Shown one piece after another: positions 54,443 through 62,385 of a stretch of DNA of 64,000 nucleotides (positions are counted from its first letter, which is position 1; every line of letters begins with the position of its first letter). Location: the NCBI RefSeq assembly GCF_900170025.1, contig NZ_FWEX01000006.1, positions 3,277,839 to 3,341,838 on the forward strand, read 5' to 3'. The notes beneath the pieces are model-generated. The model ran no database searches. It worked only from the letters and a program-made list of their open reading frames with translations, and was not told the DNA's origin. Both the position numbers and the translations under genes were made by a program. This stretch comes from Nitrospira sp. ND1. GTDB taxonomy: Bacteria > Nitrospirota > Nitrospiria > Nitrospirales > Nitrospiraceae.

Positions 54443-55432
54443 TCAGGTGAGAGGCTCTGCGCAGCGTCGGAGGCGATCCATGATCGCCATGCCAAGGCCT
54501 CGTTCGTCACAAGGCTCGGCATAGAGACGATCGAATCCCTGCGCGTCCAGCCGCCGCAGCGCCGCAAATAAATGTTGTGCCGCCTCGCGCAGATCGCCGG
54601 ATGGGGAGAGCACCTCGATCGAACAGTATCTATGGCCCGAGTGGCGTGGTTCCGTCATGGCGAGCAGCCCCGCCCGTTCAGCGAGAGGCATTATGGGTTG
54701 TGCTTCTTGTTCCGTCAGGATGGTCAGAGGAGTGTGTGTGGCATAGTGACGAGCGAGCCGTCCCGGCGCAACCATCGTCAGGTTTTTGGGGGCTCGCACG
54801 ACAGGGCCGACCACCTTGCTGATCTCCTCGAGCGTGATGCTGCCTGGTCGAAGGAGCTCGGGCCGGCTTCCGACCATCGAGGCGATGCTGGATTCCACAC
54901 CAAGCTGGCAGGGGCCCCCATCGAGGATCAGATCAACACGTTCCCCGAGCCCATCCGCCACATGTTGTGCGCATGTCGGACTTACGTAGCCGAAGGGGTT
55001 GGCGCTCGGCGCGGCGACCGGAACGGCTGCTTCTCGGATCAGCCCTTGCGCTACAGGATGAGACGGCATCCGGACGGCGATGGTGGGAAGCCCCGCCGTG
55101 ACGAGATCGGGGACTTGTGCCCGCTTCGGCAGAAGCAACGTCAACGGACCAGGCCAAAAGCGCTCCATCAATAGGCGGTCATTGAGGCTGATTGTGTGTG
55201 CCAGGCCGTCGAGAGCCGCCTCGTCCGCGATGTGCACGATGAGGGGATCAAACGAGGGCCGTTGCTTGGCCTCGAAGACACGCGCCACAGCCTCGGGATT
55301 CAGCGCGTTACAACCGAGCCCATACACCGTTTCGGTCGGGAAGGCGACAAGGCCACCTTTCCGGATCACCTCCGCGGCCAACATTATCGACTCCTTCCTG
55401 GCTGCTGGGATTATCCTCCCTGTCCGAATCAT
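54443..55432 (-). CDS. tsaC: L-threonylcarbamoyladenylate synthase (Sua5/TsaC type, with C-terminal Sua5 domain)
   Basis: 329 residues. The YrdC domain (about 15-205) shows GGLVAFPTETVYGLGCNALN, VFEAKQRPSFDPLIVHIADE, RFWPGPLTLLLPKRA, TIAVRMPSHPVAQGLIREAA, VPVAAPSANPFGYVSPTCAQ and ILDGGPCQLGVESSIASMVG, the full nucleotide and threonine site. The C-terminal about 90 residues, after PGRLARHYATHTPLTILTEQ (the 'sPGm..kHYaP..P' linker), form the Sua5 domain, so this is the long form. It makes threonylcarbamoyl-AMP for tRNA t6A37. It is a housekeeping gene set among exported proteins of unknown function. Confidence 0.94.
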   Translation of the reverse strand: MIRTGRIIPAARKESIMLAAEVIRKGGLVAFPTETVYGLGCNALNPEAVARVFEAKQRPSFDPLIVHIADEAALDGLAHTISLNDRLLMERFWPGPLTLLLPKRAQVPDLVTAGLPTIAVRMPSHPVAQGLIREAAVPVAAPSANPFGYVSPTCAQHVADGLGERVDLILDGGPCQLGVESSIASMVGSRPELLRPGSITLEEISKVVGPVVRAPKNLTMVAPGRLARHYATHTPLTILTEQEAQPIMPLAERAGLLAMTEPRHSGHRYCSIEVLSPSGDLREAAQHLFAALRRLDAQGFDRLYAEPCDERGLGMAIMDRLRRCAEPLT

Positions 55433-55663
55433 CGTCGTCTTCGTAGGTCACGTTCGCTTCGAAAGAAGGGCCGAGCTGCCCGTCGATCCATGTTAGCCCC
55501 ACCGACACACGGCATCATTCGCAATCCAGATGGCTCGGTCACAACCTCTATGCTTGCCTTGGAATGACGAGAAACCAGAGTACTGATCGTCTTAGAGCGT
55601 CAACAGATCTGCGAGGCGTTCGAGCTCGTTTGCTGACTCTCACTGGCTGACGTCTTTATTTCT

Positions 55664-57376
55664 TCAATCAGGTCTGTTGTACTTCCAATAATCCCTGTCC
55701 GGCAGACCTTTGGCCTCGATGGTGAACTGCCCGGCTTCCACGCTCAACCATTGTGTTTGAGTACAGCAGGTGTCGTTCGGAAGGATGTCCCAGGAGCCGC
55801 GCCGGATGACAAGCGGTCCGGTAGCGAGGTTGTCAAAAAACTCGCCCTTCTTCCCGACGCCATAGAGATTGCGATGGGGTACCCGTACCACGATCTGGGT
55901 GTCGCCCCAGGACTCAACTATAGCGGCGATTCCGTTGAACAGCACTTCCGTGCGCGACACATTCGACACCACGGCATCACCTTCCGTTTCATTAAGGGCA
56001 ACATCTCCGCGTTTATACACTTTTTGATTGATCCCCAGATGTGTGTGCTCTGCGGTCTTCAGGAAAGAACCAAACCCCCGACCTTTGATGGTGACTACCT
56101 CATCTAAGCCGGCCGACGTCGGTTGATACGACTCGATCACCGGGGTCACAAGTGCAAACTCTCCCGCCTCGGTCGCCACGCCACCTTGTTCAAGACAGCA
56201 GGACCCGTCGGGATTCGGCTTGTTCCCGTTTCGATACACCACGACTTTCCCGCTTTTCGCGCTGAAGGGGACCCAGGCATCGATCCGGTCGTCGTCCCAG
56301 CGGTAGATCACGGCCGGCACGCCACCGATCTCCACCCGGTTCTCGCCTGTATTGAAGTCCATGAAGTTGTACGGAGTCGCGCCGTTCTCCGAGTAGAACC
56401 CAAAATGCTCGCCGCTGATGCGAAGCAACGTGCCGATCGGTGCGCTGGCCGGAGCGATGTTCGTGACCTTGGGGGTATGAACCGTGAAGTGGGCCACCGT
56501 CCGCTCGCGTCCCCAACTCTTGATCGTCACGGGGCCAGACTTCGCGCCCAGGGGCACATGGACGACAATTACATCGTCTTTCCACTGGGCGATTGTGGCC
56601 GGCTGCCCTGCGATGAGCACAGCGTCGTTCGTCCGCCTGTCGGCGCCAAACCCCTGCCCGAATAGCACCACCTTTGTCCCAACCGGCCCGCTCAGAGGAT
56701 CGACGCGGACAGTCGGGATCAACGAGAGTGAAACCGCATTGCTGAGCACGTATTCGGCCGGTCTGCAGCAGGACCCGTCCGGGAGCGGATCGGACGAGGC
56801 TAATCGAACGACGACATCACCCGAGACGGCGTTTGATGGGATCTCGACTTCAATACGGTCGTGTGTCCATTGCTGCGGGCGCACTACGCCGCCGCCGATC
56901 ACCACATCATTCACTCCAAACATGGTATTCGGATCGCGCCCGCCCGCCGTCTCACCGAAGTGTTCACCGATGATCGTTAGGATGGTACCGCGTTCGGCCT
57001 GTCTTGGGGTGAGGGAGGAGATATGCGGCGTGACTACGGTGAAGGTCCCGGCAGAGAGCCTCTTCTTACCGACTAGCATTTCGATCGGACCAGTTGTCGC
57101 TGTGAAAGGCACCTTCACTTCGACCAGATCAGATTCCCAGCGCTGGATCAGCGCCGGCACTCCGGCGAAGGTGACCCTATTGAACCTCGCGGACTTGAAT
57201 GAGCCCAACCCCTTACCCCGCAAGACGACAGTCGCGCCGGGAGGGGCATGATCGGGTTTGGATGTGATCTGTTGCGCGAATACATCAAGGTCCGGAAGGA
57301 AGCTGGCAAATCCAAGCGTGATGCACATAGCCATCAGGCTCCACGGTCTGCGGAGGAGACACATTGATCGATTCAT
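55664..57376 (-). CDS. Exported protein with five IPT/TIG repeats and recurring Cys-Cys inserts
   Basis: 570 residues from ATG 57376, supported by GAGGAATT upstream. Signal peptide (about 8-35, WSLMAMCITLGFASFLPDLD). Five IPT/TIG immunoglobulin-like repeats follow, each opening with P-x-G-x6-G-x-x-F/L-G: GATVVLRGKGLGSF, GTILTIIGEHFGET, GTKVVLFGQGFGAD, GTLLRISGEHFGFY and DEVVTIKGRGFGSF. Each has a W/D-x-I-x-V-x-V-P strand (WESDLVEVKVPF, WTHDRIEVEIPS, WKDDVIVVHVPL, WDDDRIDAWVPF, WGDTQIVVRVPH). Three of the five (2, 4 and 5) carry an inserted loop with PDGSCC or PNDTCC. TIG repeats are surface or extracellular binding modules. Ligand unknown; there is no membrane anchor after the signal. Confidence 0.85.
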   Translation of the reverse strand: MNRSMCLLRRPWSLMAMCITLGFASFLPDLDVFAQQITSKPDHAPPGATVVLRGKGLGSFKSARFNRVTFAGVPALIQRWESDLVEVKVPFTATTGPIEMLVGKKRLSAGTFTVVTPHISSLTPRQAERGTILTIIGEHFGETAGGRDPNTMFGVNDVVIGGGVVRPQQWTHDRIEVEIPSNAVSGDVVVRLASSDPLPDGSCCRPAEYVLSNAVSLSLIPTVRVDPLSGPVGTKVVLFGQGFGADRRTNDAVLIAGQPATIAQWKDDVIVVHVPLGAKSGPVTIKSWGRERTVAHFTVHTPKVTNIAPASAPIGTLLRISGEHFGFYSENGATPYNFMDFNTGENRVEIGGVPAVIYRWDDDRIDAWVPFSAKSGKVVVYRNGNKPNPDGSCCLEQGGVATEAGEFALVTPVIESYQPTSAGLDEVVTIKGRGFGSFLKTAEHTHLGINQKVYKRGDVALNETEGDAVVSNVSRTEVLFNGIAAIVESWGDTQIVVRVPHRNLYGVGKKGEFFDNLATGPLVIRRGSWDILPNDTCCTQTQWLSVEAGQFTIEAKGLPDRDYWKYNRPD

Positions 57377-57458
57377 AGGAATTCCTCGATAGTGGTGCGT
57401 GTTGTAACTCATCTTTCCCTATTTCAAGCCGGTACGCATTGTTGCCTCCGGTGGTCAA

Positions 57459-57674
57459 TTATTCGCATCCCCCGGTGATGTGAACAGATCGATAGGCCCG
57501 GACGCTTGATTTGGCGTTGGCATTGCGCGGGAGCTCCGAAACTGGCGAGTCGTCCGCTGGCCGAGTTCGCATGATGCAGGGGGCAAGTTCGCCAAGAAAG
57601 TCTACGATCTCCTCATAGGAGGAGAAGGACAAGGTCCGGTATAGGGTAAGAGTTTTCGACTCCTTGTCCGACAT
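57459..57674 (-). CDS. Small hypothetical protein
   Basis: 71 residues from ATG 57674 (MSDKESKTLTLYRTLSFSSY), with CGAGGTGA 4 nt upstream, a near-perfect ribosome site; the frame opens at 57689 in-frame with an alternative ATG. Helical N-terminal half (EEIVDFLGELAPCIM), no signal peptide, two Cys. It lies in the 550-bp gap between the lectin-like and TIG genes on the same strand. I do not recognise it; the ribosome site is the main support. Confidence 0.4.
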   Translation of the reverse strand: MSDKESKTLTLYRTLSFSSYEEIVDFLGELAPCIMRTRPADDSPVSELPRNANAKSSVRAYRSVHITGGCE

Positions 57675-57925
57675 ATTCACCTCGTTCACGTACGCCGCAG
57701 TCTAGTAGGCCGCCTCGCCCCTCGCGACACAACCAAGAGCGGCGGCGAGGAACCATCCAGCGGCACCCGAGGAAGTCTGTTGAGAGAAACGAGTCATGCG
57801 GCCACCGCACGTCCCCATTCCGAAACAAGTTCTTCCGCAACACCGGCGCGGATGCTGACCTTTCAGGCCGGGTTAACGGGAGGGCGTGAAGATGTTGTAC
57901 GGCCTCCTCCCGTCACCTGCCGCAT

Positions 57926-60304
57926 TCAATAAGCTGCGTGGCCGGATAGCGGTCGATTCGAGACCAGATCCAGCACATGTAGGCTGTCGAACTTTGCCGT
58001 TGTCCGCCCGAATGTGACCAGTCCGATGAACCCGCCTTCCGGAAGCAGCGTGTCGTCGACGGCAGTGACTTGCGCGCCGTCGACAAACACGCCCAGCCGT
58101 CCGCGATCAAGATGAATGAAGTTGATCCGCTGGACGCGTAGGCTGTGCCAGGGCCGATGAGATAGCTTGACCGTGGTTTCCCCCAGAACCGTCGTGCGCC
58201 CATCAAGCACGCGCCTGGTGGTCAGCCGGCCCGTCGAGGCATTGAGGGTGACGGCATAAAAGTTCTTGTTGTCGTGCGCGGCCAGCGCGATCCCGGCCTC
58301 GCCGCCGCCATCCGCCGAAAGATCCTGAATCTGCACGACGATGTCCGGGTAGGTGGTACGAGCGCCGTCAGCCAGAAGGAGGTGCGCGCACTCGCCTGTC
58401 TCGCAAGGACGATCCTGAACGACCACTTTGCCCCGCGTGGGGGACTGATCGTCGGCGATTACCCGCCAGCCGGATGGCTCCGCTCCAGAGGTGCTCACGG
58501 TCACGAATCCCACTGGTAGCGCATTGGGAGCATCCTTCTCGAAGTTCCACTGCCAGACGATATCTTGCGGTGGTGGTTCGGCGTGGATTTCAACGTTGCT
58601 CACGTCCGAGGCGCGAACCGTCCGGGGTAACATGACCTGGCCACCGTCCGGCACTAAGGCCTTCACGACATCGTTCCCGATGAGATAGGGCCAGACGCCT
58701 GCAGTTCCGGAGATACGGTCATGCCATGTTTTAACGATGTGCAATTGATCCTGCAGATGCGCTGGTTCGCGAGGCACGCGCAAGGCTTCCACCAGAACCA
58801 GCGCATAGGCTGCCATGAGTTTATCGACGGGTTCCTTCACCTCCTGGACGGCTTGCTCTGCTTCCTGCCGGGCTTGCTCCAGCCACGGATGTTCATATCG
58901 TCGTTCCCAGGATAGCCACTGAATGCGGTCCCAGGCGAGATCGGATAAGACCCGGCCGTGCAGAGAGTCTGCCGAGGTGGTGTCTTTCAGGAGCGCTTCA
59001 TGCACTGCCAGCGCGGCGGTTGCATCGTTGTTCCATCGATAGAGGACGCCGAGCTGCCGCCGCTCTTCAAGAGCCATCTGTCCGCCCGCCGTCACACGTT
59101 CAAAGGATTCAATGGCTTGATAAAACGCCTCCGCTGCTGCTGAGTGACCCATGGCCACGTCGGTGAGTTCCTGCCGCCAGGTCTGCGCCTGGAGATTCCA
59201 GTACAGTTCGGCCAATCTCGCCGCCACTGCTTCACCTGACACCGATATCCCACTCTTAGTCAGTCCTTCCCGGAGAAAGGTCTGTAGCCGATCGTAGGCA
59301 ATGAGCCGGTGCAGGGTGGGATCGGCTTGATCAATCAGCGTGAGTCGGGTCAGCAGGCGTGTTCGCTCCGGAGAACTCGGCATCTGTTGTGCCCGGGCCA
59401 GTGCCGCGGTAAAGGCTTGGTTCGCGTCCTTTCTGTCCCACCAGCGAGCGGAGCCTAGGACCAGTCCCCCTGCTCCCAAGCGATTCTTTACCGCATCATT
59501 TTGGCCCCCGCCGGGATCGCTCGCCTGCGGAAGGCGGCCGTAGTGAATGCCGACTTGAACCGGCGAACCAGGAAGGGCCTCGTTCACGACGGCGTGATCG
59601 AGTGGATAGCCCAGCTTTCGTAATCCTGAAACCACTACAAAACGGACCGTCACTTCCCTGACAGGCCCGTACCGCCGCAACACACTGCTGGCCCACCAGA
59701 TCTCTCCCGGGCGAAGCGCGAGAGGAGCCGTCAAAGGATCCAAATATGTCACCCGAACCGTGACGGTCTGGCCGGAAACCCTTACTGGTTCCAGGCCGGT
59801 GAGATTCCGGAGGGCGAATGGCCTGACGGGCGAGACGTCCAGGACCTCGAGCCCTGGACTCGGTCCCACGTCTGTACCGAGTACTGCAGGAGAAATCAGC
59901 ACGGCCGGCATATAGTCCTTCCAGTACTCTGCATGGCGGTGTGTTTCGGACAGCAAGCCGAAACCGACGCCGCGTCCCACTGCCTCGAATATGCCGGTTT
60001 CCGGCTGATCCTGGACCAGTTCACGATGGACCTTCAGCGTGTCGTCCCAGCAGGCCCTATCGGTTTGTTGGGATATGCCTCGGGCCCGCCTGAGCGTCAA
60101 GCAACCCAGGTCGAGGGCAGCCCATTCCTCCACTCGGCCACCGGCCAGCGCCGCGCCATATTGCAACACAATGCGACTCGCGCGCTCTTGCCCCGCCGTA
60201 GCCGGTTTGGGCACGGCGGCAGCAGAGAAGGCGTGAGCTATTGTCGGCCCGGCCAGGGTGAGCAGCACCAATATTCCCTTCGTGAGATGATTGTACGTTC
60301 CCAT
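57926..60304 (-). CDS. Large exported protein with C-terminal concanavalin-like (LamG/DUF1080-type) domain
   Basis: 792 residues from ATG 60304, with AGAGAGG 4 nt upstream; an ATG at 60328 overlaps the upstream stop (ATGA) and is a coupled alternative. Signal peptide HLTKGILVLLTLAGPTIAHA. Residues about 40-200 are an unrecognised N-terminal module. The middle (about 250-560) is helical, resembling a tetratricopeptide-like or alpha-solenoid region (YWNLQAQTWRQELTDVAMGH, LGVLYRWNNDATAALAVHEA). The last about 160 residues are beta-rich: VVVQDRPCETGECAHLLLAD, GGGEAGIALAAHDNKNFYAV and PWHSLRVQRINFIHLDRGRL, then a GGFIGLVTFG strand typical of LamG-like jelly rolls. Probably a surface or extracellular glycan- or protein-binding protein; enzyme activity not shown. 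Confidence 0.65.
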   Translation of the reverse strand: MGTYNHLTKGILVLLTLAGPTIAHAFSAAAVPKPATAGQERASRIVLQYGAALAGGRVEEWAALDLGCLTLRRARGISQQTDRACWDDTLKVHRELVQDQPETGIFEAVGRGVGFGLLSETHRHAEYWKDYMPAVLISPAVLGTDVGPSPGLEVLDVSPVRPFALRNLTGLEPVRVSGQTVTVRVTYLDPLTAPLALRPGEIWWASSVLRRYGPVREVTVRFVVVSGLRKLGYPLDHAVVNEALPGSPVQVGIHYGRLPQASDPGGGQNDAVKNRLGAGGLVLGSARWWDRKDANQAFTAALARAQQMPSSPERTRLLTRLTLIDQADPTLHRLIAYDRLQTFLREGLTKSGISVSGEAVAARLAELYWNLQAQTWRQELTDVAMGHSAAAEAFYQAIESFERVTAGGQMALEERRQLGVLYRWNNDATAALAVHEALLKDTTSADSLHGRVLSDLAWDRIQWLSWERRYEHPWLEQARQEAEQAVQEVKEPVDKLMAAYALVLVEALRVPREPAHLQDQLHIVKTWHDRISGTAGVWPYLIGNDVVKALVPDGGQVMLPRTVRASDVSNVEIHAEPPPQDIVWQWNFEKDAPNALPVGFVTVSTSGAEPSGWRVIADDQSPTRGKVVVQDRPCETGECAHLLLADGARTTYPDIVVQIQDLSADGGGEAGIALAAHDNKNFYAVTLNASTGRLTTRRVLDGRTTVLGETTVKLSHRPWHSLRVQRINFIHLDRGRLGVFVDGAQVTAVDDTLLPEGGFIGLVTFGRTTAKFDSLHVLDLVSNRPLSGHAAY

Positions 60305-60324
60305 AGTGCCTCTCTGTTCCTTCT

Positions 60325-60786
60325 TCATGGAGCGACGGGATAGTCCGGCTCTCCACCATGCGGATAGGTCCGTTTGCATTTGACGACTAAGGTTCGTGTG
60401 CCTCGTCCTTCCACGCATTGATTGAGCGATCGCGCATACTGCAGCGTGCCATCTGTTGTGACCTCAAATGGAAAGTCGAAGGTGAAGCTGACGAACTTGT
60501 AAGCCCCTGGCTTTAATGGCACCTCGCGCGATTCAGATGTCCGATACGCATCGGACGTTTCTGGGTCGTAGGTCCATATTGAAGGCGTCACGCCTGGTAC
60601 CTGCCACCAGCTCGGCGACACCAACGACCTGGCATCAATGGTGATGGAATAGAGCGTCGCCTGCAACTCGCGCGGTTCTGCCATCGCAACAGCGCCTGGC
60701 CATGGAATCCATGCGACGAAGCCGCACATGAGGATTGCGAACCGGACTGGCAAAGTGACACGCGGCCTGTACTGGGGAAAGAGCAT
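60325..60786 (-). CDS. Small exported protein, unknown
   Basis: 153 residues. A hydrophobic segment (RFAILMCGFVAWIPWPGAVA, about 15-35) is a signal peptide with probable cleavage near AMAEP. The mature protein is about 115 residues with regular strands (LQATLYSITIDARSLV, VPLKPGAYKFVSFTFDFPFE) and two Cys (CVEGRGTRTLVVKC) likely forming a disulfide. Starts four bases after the stop of the upstream phosphatase-like gene and overlaps the downstream start candidate by ATGA, so the three are translationally linked. No family recognised. Confidence 0.55.
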   Translation of the reverse strand: MLFPQYRPRVTLPVRFAILMCGFVAWIPWPGAVAMAEPRELQATLYSITIDARSLVSPSWWQVPGVTPSIWTYDPETSDAYRTSESREVPLKPGAYKFVSFTFDFPFEVTTDGTLQYARSLNQCVEGRGTRTLVVKCKRTYPHGGEPDYPVAP

Positions 60787-60790
60787 GGCT

Positions 60791-61780
60791 TCACCGTTCC
60801 TTTGTCGAAATAGCCGAGATGGGGCCGGTGTCGCGAAAGATCTCTTCTATTGCGCGACTGTCCCACTCGGTATGTGTCGTAAGCCGAAACGCTCGCAGTA
60901 CCGTTGCACCGGTATCGACAATGGAAACCGGTTGATGGATGCTGTGGCCCGCTTTGATTCCGACTCCGGAGGCAATCCATGGGACGAGTAGCGAGTCTGC
61001 TGTGGAAGGTCCCTGTGTCCTGCCGGTACCGCTTAAGGCGGTGACAAACACCGTCGTGCTTGTCAGGAGTCCATGCTCTCGATAGATATTCAGCACGGCC
61101 CCTATGGCCTGGTCCACCGCGTGCAACGCGGTGCGATAGTTGTTCGAATCCCAACCTTGGATGGACGCGGCGCGCGCGCCCTCCGGCAAGTGCACGATCA
61201 GAAAATGTGGCAAGGACAGAATGGCGTGGCCGTATCCATGGCCGCTCGATGCCTTATGAACGTATTGTCTGATATAGGAGACCAGCCGCTCCGGACTGCA
61301 CTCGGGCCTCAGAGGTCCGCATAGCTGATAATCGGTATACGGTTCGGGTTTCGCCAACTGATACAACGATTCGTCCATGAAGAAGATGGCGCTGTCCCGC
61401 CCGCCGCTGAGGTCAAGATAATCAAAGACTGTTGGAGGCCGGGGATACCCTCGGCTGAACTCAAACGCGTCCCATGTAATGCCGTGTTTCTCAACCGGTA
61501 GCCCGGTGAACAGAGAGGCCATCGCCGGTAGCCGGAGCGGAGGCGTGACGGTTGTGGCCGACCAGGTGACCGATCCAGTTTTTACAAGGCGATCCAACAC
61601 AGGCATAGGTCCCGCTTTGAGTGCCTGCCGGTCGATTCCTTCCAACACAAACAAAATGACATGTTCCGGAACTGTCTGTTCGGACGGTGGTGAGTTGGTC
61701 TTCGAAATGGCATGAGCCATTTGCGATGGGACGGACAGGCCCGTCAGAAGTAGGACAATGACCAAAGACGAAAGTTTCAT
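60791..61780 (-). CDS. Alkaline-phosphatase-superfamily-like exported protein with missing metal ligands
   Basis: 329 residues. Signal peptide (LSSLVIVLLLTGLSVPSQMA). The fold is recognisable: HVILFVLEGIDRQALKAG near residue 40, TPPLRLPAMASLFTGLPVEK with HGITWDAF (the 'vTpP....asl.TG..p..HGi' block), HFLIVHLPEGARAASIQGWD and YRTALHAVDQAIGAVLNIYR (the second-domain helix). The last strands are TTVFVTALSGTGRTQGPSTA with VPWIASGVGIKAGH. Active members have Asp and His in the 'D..gH' and 'sDHG' positions and a further late His. Here these read EGARAAS, LSGTGR and STADSLLVPW, so most ligands are absent and catalysis is doubtful. Likely a binding or structural relative; it heads the - strand exported-protein run. 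Confidence 0.7.
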   Translation of the reverse strand: MKLSSLVIVLLLTGLSVPSQMAHAISKTNSPPSEQTVPEHVILFVLEGIDRQALKAGPMPVLDRLVKTGSVTWSATTVTPPLRLPAMASLFTGLPVEKHGITWDAFEFSRGYPRPPTVFDYLDLSGGRDSAIFFMDESLYQLAKPEPYTDYQLCGPLRPECSPERLVSYIRQYVHKASSGHGYGHAILSLPHFLIVHLPEGARAASIQGWDSNNYRTALHAVDQAIGAVLNIYREHGLLTSTTVFVTALSGTGRTQGPSTADSLLVPWIASGVGIKAGHSIHQPVSIVDTGATVLRAFRLTTHTEWDSRAIEEIFRDTGPISAISTKER

Positions 61781-62385
61781 GGGTCACACAGCCTCTCCAG
61801 TTGTTTGCTGAACCCACTGCAAATAAAGTTCCAGGCTCGCGGGGCAGGAAACTTAGAGCGGAGCACGGTCTAACTCGTTGCACCAGCTCACGAATCTGCA
61901 ATGAACGGCGCATCAGAGAATCGGCGTGAAGAGGTTTTCTTTGTGTGCCGTTCATCACGCCGTGTGTATCTGCACAGAGCGCACGCCGATCGTGCAGGAC
62001 CGCACCACCTACTGCTTGCCGCGGCGTTTGCTAGTTGAGAGGATCGGTTCTTTGTTTGTCTTGTATGGCAGGCTGTCTTTCCAGGCAGTCATTTCGGACG
62101 TGAACAGGGGAAGCAGTGTTGGGTGCGTGAACGTGGACAGCGAAGCAAAGCTCAGTAATAGGGGCGGCTGCCCAGTCTTGAAAAGTGAAAAATGGGGGGC
62201 GAACGATCGGGCGAGGAGTGGGGAGGAGGTGGTGCCCTTCAATAAACCTCAACACCGGGCCTAATGAGTTGGTTGCACCAAGTCAGGGCAACCAATCGTC
62301 GAAGAAGGGGCACTGTCTTGGTTAAGAGTTGCGTCGCAAGGAGCGCCCCATCAGGCAGGCGTTATGTGCGGGGCAATGGATACAT
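61781..62385. other. 605-bp intergenic region
   Basis: No convincing gene. A 112-codon + strand frame (61926-62264) has no ribosome site or familiar motif and is treated as chance. Inverted arms interlock at 61901-61962: ATGAACGGC (61901-61909) pairs with GCCGTTCAT (61947-61955), and CGGCGTGA (61922-61929) pairs with TCACGCCG (61955-61962). Below the RND stop no terminator with a T-run was found. Confidence 0.4.

Noticed and set aside
55308-55508. Short - strand frame with acidic run overlapping the start of tsaC
   Set aside because: More than half lies inside tsaC in another frame and it ends in Arg/Trp-rich shadow sequence.
61926-62264. 112-codon + strand frame in the gap before the RND gene
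   Set aside because: No ribosome site, no known motif, and composition unlike neighbouring genes.
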